Below, piece by piece: positions 1-8,845 of a stretch of DNA of 49,752 nt. The DNA is from Candidatus Hydrogenedentes bacterium CG07_land_8_20_14_0_80_42_17 (lineage in GTDB: Bacteria > UBA8481): positions 7,435 through 57,186 of the forward strand of contig PEWQ01000080.1 in assembly GCA_002780065.1 (NCBI GenBank), written 5' to 3'. Under the pieces are notes generated by a model. That model was not told the origin of the DNA. It saw nothing but the letters and a program-made list of their open reading frames with translations, and made no database searches. The position numbers and the translations under genes were made by a program. Each line of letters starts with the position of its first letter. The first letter of the stretch is position 1.

Positions 1-2
1 GA

Positions 3-2144
3 ATCGTTGCGGTTGAACTTGAGTCGAGTGAAACTTCTCGGCAAGTTTATTCTGAAAAAAATGCCTGCCCGGATTGCGGCATTGGATTTGAACCGCTTGA
101 CCCTAAACATTTTTCTTTCAATTCTCCTCATGGAGCTTGCTCTGAATGCTCTGGGCTTGGAGTTCGTTTTGAGATTGATTCCGAAAAGGTGATTCGTGAT
201 CCTGCACTCTCGATTATTGATGGGGCAATTGCGGCATGGGGTGAAAATGCTGAGGAGAAGTGGTATGGAAAGGCATTGAAGGTCGTTTCAAAGACTGAAA
301 AAGTTGATTTGAATAAACCTTGGAAAAATCTACCGAAACACTTTCAAGAAATTGTTTTATATGGAAGCGGTGAACGAAGATATAAAGTGCCGTGGATTTC
401 CCAGAGAATTAAAGCAGAGATAAATACCAAGTTTGAGGGAGTTATTCCAAATTTGGTTAGAAGATATAAAGAGACGAAATCGACTTACATTCGAGAATGG
501 ATTGAAGGTTTCATGTCGATGAAAATCTGCCAGGCATGCCGCGGTGAAAGATTGAAACCTGAATCCCGGGCAGTCACTGTTGATGGAGTGCGTTTGCCTG
601 AATTGCTGTCGAAAACGGTAGGAGAGATAGACTCGTGGCTGGATTCTTTAAAATTGGATTCAACAAAAATGAGAATTGCCGATCGCTTGATTGATGAATT
701 AAAGAATAGGTTGAATTTTCTAAAGGAAGTTGGATTGGATTATCTTACTCTTGACCGAAACGCGGCAACTCTTTCCGGCGGTGAAGCTCAGAGAATTAGA
801 TTGGCTACTCAGTTGGGATCGAGATTACGCGGCGTGCTTTATGTGCTCGATGAACCTTCGATTGGACTGCATCCTGCCGATACAGAGAGCCTTTTGAATA
901 CGCTGAAAGATCTTAGAGACCTTGGCAATACTGTTGTGGTAGTTGAACACGATCGAGACACAATTGAAGCCGCTGACTATGTGATCGATATGGGGCCGGG
1001 CGCAGGAAAACATGGAGGCATGATTATAGCTGAAGGAACTCCTTCTGAAATTACTGCTGACTCTAATTCTTTGACAGGCGCATATCTTTCCGGAAGACGC
1101 AGAATTGAACACGACAGATTACCTAGAGATTCTCGCGCTTCCGTCAGAATTTCCGGAGTGAAGACGAATAATCTCAAAAATATTTCTGTCTCATTTCCGC
1201 TTGGACATTTAATTTGCATTACTGGAGTTTCAGGATCGGGTAAGTCTTCACTTGTAATGGATACTCTTGTTCCTGTGATTCGGCGCAAGCTTGGCTTGAG
1301 TTCAGATAAACCCGGGCCTTTTGAAAAAATCGAAGGAATTGAAAATATAGACAAAATAATCTGCATTGATCAGTCTCCAATCGGAAGAAGCTCTCGCTCT
1401 AACCCTGCAACTTATACGGGAGTATTTACCGTAATTAGAGAACTGTTCTCTATGACGAAAGAGGCTCGAGAACGAGGCTACTTGCCGGGGAGATTTAGCT
1501 TCAATGTGAAGGGAGGCAGATGTGAAGAGTGTGCTGGTGACGGAGTAAAAACTGTAGAAATGCATTTTCTTCCTGATGTCTATGTTCTCTGTGAAGCATG
1601 TAAGGGGAAGAGATATAATCGTGAAACATTAGAAGTAAAATACAAAGGACTTTCAATTTCTGATGTGTTGAATATGAGTATTGAAGATGCGGCTGAGTTT
1701 TTTTCGAATATTCCTCAGGCAAAAAAATGGCTGAATATGCTTTGTGAAGTCGGACTCGGATACCTTCAGCTCGGCCAGAGCTCTACCACTCTTTCAGGCG
1801 GTGAAGCTCAACGTTTGAAGTTGGCGTCTGAATTGGGAAAAACTTCTTCGGGCAGGTCTCTTTATGTGATGGACGAGCCGACAACAGGACTGCACTTTGA
1901 TGATGTAAGAATACTTATTCGTGTGCTAGATAGATTTGTTGATAGAGGAGATACCGTTATTGTGGTAGAGCATCATCCGGATATTATGGCTCATTCGGAT
2001 ACGATTATTGATCTCGGACCCGGCTCAGGTGATAAAGGAGGAATGGTTGTAGCTATAGGTTCTCCGCATGATATTGCCTTGAATAAGGAATCGCTTACTG
2101 GGCAAGTAATGATGAAATATTTCAACGGTAGCTACAGGCTTTAG
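3..2144 (+). CDS. uvrA: UvrABC excinuclease subunit A (5' partial)
   Basis: UvrA is the damage-recognition ATPase of nucleotide excision repair. The gene is cut by the window edge: the reading frame is open from base 3 and the first 20 or so codons already match UvrA, so a start at 189 would be wrong. About 230 N-terminal residues, including the first Walker A, are missing. Visible parts are zinc finger 1 (CPDC at codons 22-25 and CSEC at 46-49 of the fragment), the first ABC signature LSGGEAQRIRLA near base 774, the second Walker A GVSGSGKSS near 1226, zinc finger 2 (CEEC and CEAC near 1520-1600) and the second signature LSGGEAQRLKLA near 1794. Both ABC halves and the second zinc module look intact. 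A Nudix gene follows after 55 bp, so damage repair and nucleotide-pool cleaning may be co-transcribed; that link is inferred. Confidence 0.97.
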   Translation: MVAVELESSETSRQVYSEKNACPDCGIGFEPLDPKHFSFNSPHGACSECSGLGVRFEIDSEKVIRDPALSIIDGAIAAWGENAEEKWYGKALKVVSKTEKVDLNKPWKNLPKHFQEIVLYGSGERRYKVPWISQRIKAEINTKFEGVIPNLVRRYKETKSTYIREWIEGFMSMKICQACRGERLKPESRAVTVDGVRLPELLSKTVGEIDSWLDSLKLDSTKMRIADRLIDELKNRLNFLKEVGLDYLTLDRNAATLSGGEAQRIRLATQLGSRLRGVLYVLDEPSIGLHPADTESLLNTLKDLRDLGNTVVVVEHDRDTIEAADYVIDMGPGAGKHGGMIIAEGTPSEITADSNSLTGAYLSGRRRIEHDRLPRDSRASVRISGVKTNNLKNISVSFPLGHLICITGVSGSGKSSLVMDTLVPVIRRKLGLSSDKPGPFEKIEGIENIDKIICIDQSPIGRSSRSNPATYTGVFTVIRELFSMTKEARERGYLPGRFSFNVKGGRCEECAGDGVKTVEMHFLPDVYVLCEACKGKRYNRETLEVKYKGLSISDVLNMSIEDAAEFFSNIPQAKKWLNMLCEVGLGYLQLGQSSTTLSGGEAQRLKLASELGKTSSGRSLYVMDEPTTGLHFDDVRILIRVLDRFVDRGDTVIVVEHHPDIMAHSDTIIDLGPGSGDKGGMVVAIGSPHDIALNKESLTGQVMMKYFNGSYRL

Positions 2145-2199
2145 TCTGCGTTGAAAATTACAACTTGTATCTTTACGATATTAAGAAGGATAGGAAATA

Positions 2200-2682
2200 A
2201 TGTTTGATATGAAACGTGAACGGATTTTAGCAACTCTTTGTTATGCAAAAAAAGATGGCCGAACTTTGATGATTCATCGCACCAAAAAACTTAATGATGA
2301 GCATAAAGGAAAATGGAATGGATTGGGAGGAAAACTTGAGGCTGGAGAGACTCCCGAAGAATGTGTTATTCGTGAGATGAAAGAAGAATCAGGACTGGAT
2401 ATTAAAAAACCTTCTTTGCGCGGAATAATTACATTTCCGGAATTTGCTAATGGCAGAGATTGGTATGTCTTTGTATTTATTGTCACTGAATTTGAAGGAG
2501 AATTAATCGATTCGCCTGAAGGTGATTTGGAGTGGATAGACGATGAAAAGATATTAGAGCTCAACCTGTGGGATGGAGATAAAATTTTTATTGATTGGTT
2601 GAATAAAGAAAAGTTCTTCTCTGCAAAATTTGTTTATGAAAACGGTTCGTGTAAGGATTATTCGGTTGTGTTTTATGGATAA
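2200..2682 (+). CDS. Nudix hydrolase, MutT/MTH1-like 8-oxo-dGTP diphosphatase
   Basis: This 160-residue protein carries a complete Nudix box, G(x5)E(x7)REUxEExGU, at residues 44-66 (GGKLEAGE, then REMKEESGL). The WNGLGGK stretch just before it resembles the MTH1/MutT group that removes oxidised purine nucleotides such as 8-oxo-dGTP, although other Nudix substrates cannot be excluded. The ATG at 2200 has an upstream AAGGATAGGAAAT Shine-Dalgarno region. The gene sits behind uvrA and its stop overlaps the ATGGATAA start of the next gene, so the downstream glycosidase is probably translationally coupled. The protein has no signal peptide and should be cytoplasmic. Confidence 0.85.
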   Translation: MFDMKRERILATLCYAKKDGRTLMIHRTKKLNDEHKGKWNGLGGKLEAGETPEECVIREMKEESGLDIKKPSLRGIITFPEFANGRDWYVFVFIVTEFEGELIDSPEGDLEWIDDEKILELNLWDGDKIFIDWLNKEKFFSAKFVYENGSCKDYSVVFYG

Positions 2683-4051
2683 GAATTTTGCGTGGGGCAA
2701 AAAAATTATGCCGGCGCTTCGCTTTGATAAAAATTCATTTTCTGAAGAACGCGATAAAGCATTTAAATTGCTAGACTCTATCTCCCCCTGCGGCTTTTTG
2801 ATTTTTGGAGGTAAAGCTGATGATATTGCCGACTTAACTTCAGAGCTTTTGCGTCGTTCAGGAAGAAGACTTCTCTTTGCGGCTGATCTTGAATTCGGAG
2901 CCGGACAGCAATTTGAAGGATTGACCCGTTTGCCTTCTGCCGCCGCGATCTCGGCGTCGTATGATGCGTCTGCTCTGGCTTGCCTTGCTGGTCGACTTAC
3001 CGCTAAAGAAGCGCTTTCTGTCGGCGTGAATCTCATCTTTGCTCCGGTCTGCGATGTGAATACTGAACCTTTGAATCCAATCATAAATGTGAGGAGTTTT
3101 GGATCAGATTCTCAAAGAGTTTCGGAATTGTCTCGCAACTGGATTCATGGAGCGCAAGCCGCCGGTGCTTTCGCTTGCGCAAAACATTTTCCAGGACATG
3201 GAAGTACAATTTTTGATTCTCATGAAAAACTTGCTGAAGGTCCCCGTGACCCTGATGAATTTAAAACTAAGCATCTTGAACCGTTTAAATCTGCGATATC
3301 TGCCTGTGTGAAATCAATTATGGTTGCGCACATGACCGTTCCTGCTATAGATGACTCTTTGCTTCCGGCAACGCTTTCATCGCGTATCGTCACTGATTTA
3401 TTGCGGAAAGAAATGGGATTCGATGGAGTAGTTATCACTGATGCGTTGATTATGTCAGGGATCGGAACTTCTGAGGAAGATGCGGCGATTAAAGCCGTAA
3501 AAGCCGGGTGTGATATCTTGCTCTACCCTACAGATGCTGAAAAAGTTTTTTCAGTTCTTTCTCAGCTTGATGATGATCCGAACCCGTCAATAAAAAGAAT
3601 AGACAGAATTTTTGGCATCGACATTGTTGAGTCTATTTCAAATTCTGCAATTACACTGATAAAAGGAGCTCCGACAAAGCCTTCATCATTTATGATTCTG
3701 TCGGACGATGCAAGACTTGACCCTTCGCCATTCAGACAAGCGGCTATTTCTGCTGGTTGGAAAGAGATATCAACAAAAGATGAAGTGTTTGATCATGAAA
3801 AGTGTGTGACTGCAGTCTTCGCAATGCCGGGCGCATGGCGTGGACGTTCAGGACCATCGCAATCAGTGATTTCAAGCATACCTATTGACACTGGCGTGAT
3901 TTCGTTCGGAGATCCGTATTTTCTATTTGACCTCGACTGCAATTACGCTTTAGCCGCTTACGATGCTCATCCATCGACTCAGAATGCAGTCGTTTCGAAA
4001 CTCAATAACGGCGAAATTTTTAAAGGAACCTGCCCCTTCGTAAAACCATAA
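2675..4051 (+). CDS. nagZ: Glycoside hydrolase family 3, NagZ-like beta-N-acetylhexosaminidase
   Basis: NagZ removes N-acetylglucosamine from muropeptide fragments during cell-wall recycling. The family signature is clear: KHFPGHG followed by DSH (the His/Asp acid-base loop typical of NagZ), and the nucleophile motif FDGVVITDALIM. The protein is about 458 residues, longer than the roughly 340 of E. coli NagZ, with an extra C-terminal region of about 120 residues that I do not recognise. I chose the ATG at 2675 because it overlaps the Nudix stop by 8 bp; ATGs at 2630 and 2708 are alternatives. There is no signal peptide, which fits a cytoplasmic recycling enzyme. A lytic transglycosylase follows, consistent with a peptidoglycan-turnover pair. 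Confidence 0.85.
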   Translation: MDKNFAWGKKIMPALRFDKNSFSEERDKAFKLLDSISPCGFLIFGGKADDIADLTSELLRRSGRRLLFAADLEFGAGQQFEGLTRLPSAAAISASYDASALACLAGRLTAKEALSVGVNLIFAPVCDVNTEPLNPIINVRSFGSDSQRVSELSRNWIHGAQAAGAFACAKHFPGHGSTIFDSHEKLAEGPRDPDEFKTKHLEPFKSAISACVKSIMVAHMTVPAIDDSLLPATLSSRIVTDLLRKEMGFDGVVITDALIMSGIGTSEEDAAIKAVKAGCDILLYPTDAEKVFSVLSQLDDDPNPSIKRIDRIFGIDIVESISNSAITLIKGAPTKPSSFMILSDDARLDPSPFRQAAISAGWKEISTKDEVFDHEKCVTAVFAMPGAWRGRSGPSQSVISSIPIDTGVISFGDPYFLFDLDCNYALAAYDAHPSTQNAVVSKLNNGEIFKGTCPFVKP

Positions 4052-4145
4052 GTTTAGCACCTTCATTTTCTTTTCAGTAATGCCGATAAATTTAAATGTC
4101 GCTACTCGCTCTGCGATTGACAAAAATAATTTTGGAAGTGCTTTT

Positions 4146-6401
4146 ATGAATCGACGTTATATCTCTATTGCAGTCGCAGTTTTACTTCTTTCTATTATCT
4201 CGGGCTCGACTAAATTTTCGAACCCTTTGTTGCATTTGGAATATGCTCATGCATTCTCTATTCTTGAAAAACCTGTATCTGTTCCTGACAATCCTTTCAA
4301 AGATGGGATAGCTTTACTTGAACAGAAAAATTATCAGTCTGCAATATCGGCTTTTGATTTAGCTATTGCAAATGAGCCTTTGATTGCGCACTACATTGAA
4401 CGCTATAAAGCTGAAGCACTTCTGGAAAAAGGTGATACCGATGCAGGCTTGAAACTTCTTCAAAAGATTTCTGCAAGAAGAGATCGCTCGGTTTCGAAAA
4501 AAGCTCTTCTTAGGATTTTAGATATTGCTTCTTTAGAAAAACGTTTTGATATGGCGATAGAAGCATGTAATTCGATTGAGAATATTTCGGAAGAATCAGA
4601 ACGTATTCAAATGAGAATAAAAAAAGCAGAGCTTATTGCTATGCAGGGCGATACATCGTCCGCTCTCAATATTCTTTACCCAATTGCGGCTATCGATCAT
4701 AAACCTGTAATTGCCGCGCAAGCTATTAGAGTGATAATCAATCTTACGAATAGTGAAAATAATTTTAAAAATTATGCTGATATTTTATTCGACGCCGGAG
4801 ATTTTTTTACTGCCGCCGTACTCTATGAAAAAATCCTTTCAGAGCAGAACAATCCTGACGCTAAACTTATTTTTAAGCTTGCTCGAAGTTATGAACGTGC
4901 TGACGATTTTCGAACTGCTGTCGGCAATTTCAAACGCTTGCTTGATATGAATACATCAATCTCAAGAGATATTATCAATTATAGAATTGCTCTTTGTCAT
5001 CAGAGGCTGGGCGAAGACAAAGAAGCTGAAAAGTGGTATCAAAATATTATTCAAGAATATCCTCATTCCTCTTTCACAGATGATGTTCTCTTTCGAATTG
5101 CAAGTTTGAGAGACAAGCGTGACGATCGGGAAGAGGCTCATCGTTTGTACTCTAGAATTATCGAAAAGTTTCCTCGATCATCTTGGGCTGATGACGCCGC
5201 ATGGAAGATAGGATTTGGATTTTTGGAAGATGGAAAAAGTTCGGAAGCAAGAAAAATATTCAGTTGGGCGCGTCGCCGCTTTCCTAAATCAGATTACAAT
5301 TCAGCGTTTGCTTACTGGGATGCTCGGCTCTTGGAAATTGAAGGAAAAAAAGATTTAGCTCTTGAATCTTATCTGGAGATTTTGAAAAAAGGAATTCAAC
5401 CGTATTATCGTTACAGAGCCATTGCCGGCTTTAAACGACTTGATGGCGTTTTTTCTGAAAAAGATATTCAGTCCGCTTTGAATAAAGCTACAGACGGCGA
5501 CGTTCTCCCTGCGCTCGCTGAATTGCGAGCAATAAGAGACGGTTCATCTGGTGAATTGAAAGAATCTGCTGGAGAACATGCGCGTCAGCTCCTGAGACGC
5601 GTTGGATATTGGCAGAATGTTAATGATTTTTCCGTTGCTTTATTCGATACCTCTGCGATTTTAAAAGATATTGAGTTGAATCAGGATAATTCCCAGTTGA
5701 TCTCTGAAATAACGAGACTGATTGAGTTGGGAATATGGAATGACGCATCAGAAGAAATTTTGGCTTTGCCTATAGATGCAGGACCTCGCCCTGAAAAAAG
5801 ATTGGCAGTTGCGCGTATTCTTGCCGCCGCAGGGCGTTACAGAGATGCTATGAAACTCTCGGAATCTCTCCTTTCTTCTCTTGGCTATTCCAATGATATT
5901 CAGTCTCTACCGCCTCTATTCGGTAGATTGTTATTTCCGCGGTATTTTTCTCAGTATATCGAAGAAGCTTCTTCAAAATATAAATTAGATCCGAATTTTG
6001 TGCTTGCAGTTATTCGAGAAGAATCACGTTTTAATTCGGACGCTGTCTCCCCTGTTGGAGCGCGTGGGCTTATGCAGATAATGCCCGCGACTGGAAACCA
6101 TATATCAAATTCGTTGGGCAGAGATAATTTTACCCCTGATGATTTGAGGAGCCCTTCGACTAATGTTCTGTTTGGCGCGTATTACTTAAATTCTTTGCTC
6201 ACAACTTATGATGGGAAAAAATATCTGGCCCTCGCAGGATATAATGCAGGACCTGGCAATGCTAACCGCTGGCTCAGGCAGTATCCTGATACTGAAGAGG
6301 ATATTTTTATTGAAAGAATTTCATTTCGTGAAACAAGAAATTATGTCAAAAGAGTTTTGGGAACTTATTGGATATATTCCAGTTTGAATGACATTCAGTA
6401 G
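4146..6401 (+). CDS. slt: Soluble lytic murein transglycosylase (Slt-type, TPR-rich)
   Basis: This is a cleaver of peptidoglycan glycan strands that makes 1,6-anhydromuropeptides in the periplasm. The N-terminus from 4146 is a signal peptide (MNRRY followed by a hydrophobic AVAVLLLSII core). A long alpha-helical TPR-like region follows, with several repeats such as AEKWYQNIIQEYPHS. The C-terminal GH23 domain has the catalytic Glu in AVIREESRFN, then GARGLMQIMP and the ALAGYNAGPGN motif. I prefer the ATG at 4146 because GGAAG lies just upstream and the signal peptide then begins correctly; the in-frame ATG at 4080 has no ribosome-binding site. At about 751 residues it is close to other Slt70-like enzymes. 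It converges with the next gene and the stops overlap by 7 bp. Confidence 0.9.
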   Translation: MNRRYISIAVAVLLLSIISGSTKFSNPLLHLEYAHAFSILEKPVSVPDNPFKDGIALLEQKNYQSAISAFDLAIANEPLIAHYIERYKAEALLEKGDTDAGLKLLQKISARRDRSVSKKALLRILDIASLEKRFDMAIEACNSIENISEESERIQMRIKKAELIAMQGDTSSALNILYPIAAIDHKPVIAAQAIRVIINLTNSENNFKNYADILFDAGDFFTAAVLYEKILSEQNNPDAKLIFKLARSYERADDFRTAVGNFKRLLDMNTSISRDIINYRIALCHQRLGEDKEAEKWYQNIIQEYPHSSFTDDVLFRIASLRDKRDDREEAHRLYSRIIEKFPRSSWADDAAWKIGFGFLEDGKSSEARKIFSWARRRFPKSDYNSAFAYWDARLLEIEGKKDLALESYLEILKKGIQPYYRYRAIAGFKRLDGVFSEKDIQSALNKATDGDVLPALAELRAIRDGSSGELKESAGEHARQLLRRVGYWQNVNDFSVALFDTSAILKDIELNQDNSQLISEITRLIELGIWNDASEEILALPIDAGPRPEKRLAVARILAAAGRYRDAMKLSESLLSSLGYSNDIQSLPPLFGRLLFPRYFSQYIEEASSKYKLDPNFVLAVIREESRFNSDAVSPVGARGLMQIMPATGNHISNSLGRDNFTPDDLRSPSTNVLFGAYYLNSLLTTYDGKKYLALAGYNAGPGNANRWLRQYPDTEEDIFIERISFRETRNYVKRVLGTYWIYSSLNDIQ

Positions 6402-7978
6402 ATGCTGATGAATCTCCATAAAGTTTGAACTACTAGAAATGGGAATGCACGTATCAACTGGAGAATAATTATGCTTTCGGTTATTTTTCTTAAGCCTTTG
6501 CTCTCCAAATATTTGCATCCGTCGAATACAAATAAAAGAAGGAACGGCATTATCGGAATCATGTAGCGTAAATGCGGCCATGAATCGAATGTGTGAGGAT
6601 AAGTCACCATTACTCCAAAATATATCGAGCTTACAAAGATGCTCAATCGTGCAGTGCTATCTAATTTTTTACGGTCGAAAAAAGCTATTAGGGCTATCCA
6701 CATTACCGGCAAATGAGTAAGTATTCCGATTCGTATTGAAAATATATGTTGATAAAATGCTCTCATCCATCTTGAAAAATCGAAGAACGGCAGGCCCTTT
6801 GCGCCATAAGCATGAAAGTGAGTCGGTAATTTAAATTGCAGCAATGCCGCATAAGAAATAATTACCGGTATGAAAGCTAAAGTATAACCGAGTATCAATC
6901 TTTTGCGCCTTTTGCATAGGAATGACAGAGCAATCAGCCACGGGAACGAAATAATAATCATCCGCTCGTGAAAATATACAATCAAAGCAATTAAAATTCC
7001 GGCGAAAAAATCGTTCTGATTATTTTCACTACTTAGAACTTTGTCGGTAAGAAGAAGCGAGAAAGCGATAAGAGCTGTCATAAATATTTCCGGCTGAAGA
7101 TTAGATGTGTAATAAAGAAATGGAGTAAGAATCGCCGCGGATGTTATTGCAGAGGCATTTTGACCGATACGCCTCAATACTAATGCCGCTAGAGAATATA
7201 TTAGCAGAAAATATGCCGCTACTCCGGGTAATCCTAAAATAAACCATCTGACATTAGGTTGATTGAATTGTTTTGCAATGAACAAAAAAGGCATGAGTAT
7301 TAAAGGATATCCTTGCATTCGCAATGAGTAATCGTTAAATGTCTTTACTATGTTGTGCTTGAACATGAAAGAGATGTATGCCCACGTTGGAGGAAGGTCT
7401 CCAAAATATAAATCATTTAAAGAATCATCTTCAATGACTGTCATTACTCGCATGGATCCGGTTTCCAATAAGCTGAGCCCTGCGGCAACATAGTCGCATT
7501 CGTCAGATTCACGCGGCGCATAAGTATTAAAACTTGCTGAAAGCAGAAGCATTAATATTGAGAAGCCGCATGCAATTTTTAAAACATCAAATTTTTTAAA
7601 TATATTTTTCATCAAAAAATATCCGTAAATTATTGTTCCTAGTATCCATGATGACGATAGGAAATATTTGTGAATTCCCATTGGTCCGCCGCCAATTTGA
7701 AAATTGGTGAGAAGACTAATTGATACTGGAACTACTGCAATCCATGGCAACCAAACTCCGGCACTAGTGCTATTGACTGTTTTATCGTTTTCTGCCCATA
7801 AAAGAAGTCTTTGAAATAGATATCCTAGAGCCGCTCCAGCCAAAATAAGAACTATTGCAATTCTTACAAATTCACATTCTCTATTTAGTTTTATGCTAAG
7901 CAGATAAAAGTATAGCGATAAATAAATGCCTGTTGCTGTTCCGGCGATCGTTCCTAACATTTTGCGAAAATAATCCAT
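6395..7978 (-). CDS. GT-C fold integral membrane glycosyltransferase (ArnT/PMT-like)
   Basis: A polytopic membrane protein of about 527 residues with roughly ten or more hydrophobic segments. After the early transmembrane helices comes a DECDYVAAG loop. An acidic DE pair at this place is typical of GT-C enzymes of the GT39/GT83 type, which move sugars from lipid-phosphate carriers to lipid or protein acceptors on the outer face of the inner membrane. Substrate and acceptor cannot be read from the sequence. The ATG at 7978 is chosen because a perfect TATAAT lies 7 nt upstream and no Shine-Dalgarno is present; an in-frame start at 8047 would run into lipA. It converges on the slt gene. Confidence 0.7.
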   Translation of the reverse strand: MDYFRKMLGTIAGTATGIYLSLYFYLLSIKLNRECEFVRIAIVLILAGAALGYLFQRLLLWAENDKTVNSTSAGVWLPWIAVVPVSISLLTNFQIGGGPMGIHKYFLSSSWILGTIIYGYFLMKNIFKKFDVLKIACGFSILMLLLSASFNTYAPRESDECDYVAAGLSLLETGSMRVMTVIEDDSLNDLYFGDLPPTWAYISFMFKHNIVKTFNDYSLRMQGYPLILMPFLFIAKQFNQPNVRWFILGLPGVAAYFLLIYSLAALVLRRIGQNASAITSAAILTPFLYYTSNLQPEIFMTALIAFSLLLTDKVLSSENNQNDFFAGILIALIVYFHERMIIISFPWLIALSFLCKRRKRLILGYTLAFIPVIISYAALLQFKLPTHFHAYGAKGLPFFDFSRWMRAFYQHIFSIRIGILTHLPVMWIALIAFFDRKKLDSTARLSIFVSSIYFGVMVTYPHTFDSWPHLRYMIPIMPFLLLFVFDGCKYLESKGLRKITESIIILQLIRAFPFLVVQTLWRFISIY

Positions 7979-7991
7979 AATGTGTATTATA
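7962..7991. promoter_or_regulatory. Overlapping divergent promoters for lipA and the GT-C gene
   Basis: On the plus strand TTGCGA (7962-7967), a 17-bp spacer and TATTAT (7985-7990) place a start at about 7997, the lipA ATG. On the minus strand TATAAT (7991 down to 7986) lies over the same bases and puts a start at about 7978, the ATG of the membrane protein; its -35 (TTTTCT near 8009-8014) is weak. Neither gene has a Shine-Dalgarno. One symmetric -10 region therefore appears to serve both directions and to give leaderless transcripts. This is inferred from sequence. Confidence 0.6.
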
Positions 7992-7996
7992 TGTTT

Positions 7997-8845
7997 ATGA
8001 CTCACGAAAGAAAACCTGAATGGATATTGAAAAATATTTCCAGACAAAGCAATGTAGAAGATGCCTCACGGATTATTTCTTCTCATTCATTGAATACTGT
8101 TTGTAAAAGCGCACACTGTCCAAATTTGAATGAATGCTGGAATAAAAAAACGGCAACTTTCATGTTGCTGGGCGAGACTTGCATCAGAAATTGTCGCTTC
8201 TGTGCTGTTGACCACGGTCCGATTTTATCTCCGGATCCGACTGAGGGAGATAGAATTGCGTCTGCAGTAAAAGAATTGGGAATGAAATTTATTGTCCTTA
8301 CATCTGTCACTCGAGATGATCTTCCCGATGGAGGAGCTTTGCATTGGAAAAGTGTTATTGATGATATAAAAAATGTTTTAGCTTATGTGAAGATTGAGGC
8401 ATTGGTTCCGGATTTTGCCGGCAATAAGATTGCTTGGAACATAATTCTTTCATCAAAAATGGATATTTTTTCGCATAATTTGGAGACTGTGCGGGAACTT
8501 TATCCTTTGGTTAGACCAAAGGCTGATTATGATCGTTCACTTAATTTTCTTCGCTTCGCTTCTCAAATTCGTAAAGTTAAAACAGGTATTATGCTCGGCT
8601 TGGGTGAATCTGATCTTCAGATAAAGAAAGTTATATCTGATGCACGGGAAGCCGGAGCTTCTTTTTTGACGTTAGGACAGTATCTTAGACCAAGCAGAAA
8701 TCATTTGCCGGTTGCAAGGTATCTTCGACCTGAGGAGTTTGATTTTTGGCGTGAATATGCAATTGAATTGGGATTTGAGGATGTTCAGTCGGCTCCTCTA
8801 GTTAGATCTTCTTATTATGCGGAAAGGAATATTGTTAGGATATGA
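7997..8845 (+). CDS. lipA: Lipoyl synthase
   Basis: A radical-SAM enzyme that inserts two sulfurs into the octanoyl chain on lipoyl domains. From the chosen start it has 282 residues. The auxiliary [4Fe-4S] cluster motif is C36-x4-C41-x5-C47 (VCKSAHCPNLNEC) and the radical-SAM motif is C62-x3-C66-x2-C69 (CIRNCRFC). The C-terminal VRSSYYAE contains the conserved RSSY segment whose serine binds the auxiliary cluster. GTG at 7982 and ATG at 7991 are in-frame alternatives; 7997 fits the promoter spacing. The stop overlaps the cinA start by 4 bp (ATGA). No lipB is present nearby. Confidence 0.95.
   Translation: MTHERKPEWILKNISRQSNVEDASRIISSHSLNTVCKSAHCPNLNECWNKKTATFMLLGETCIRNCRFCAVDHGPILSPDPTEGDRIASAVKELGMKFIVLTSVTRDDLPDGGALHWKSVIDDIKNVLAYVKIEALVPDFAGNKIAWNIILSSKMDIFSHNLETVRELYPLVRPKADYDRSLNFLRFASQIRKVKTGIMLGLGESDLQIKKVISDAREAGASFLTLGQYLRPSRNHLPVARYLRPEEFDFWREYAIELGFEDVQSAPLVRSSYYAERNIVRI

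Noticed and set aside
189-2144. UvrA starting at GTG 189
   Set aside because: The frame is open to base 3 and the upstream codons encode the conserved first zinc finger, so the gene is simply truncated by the window.
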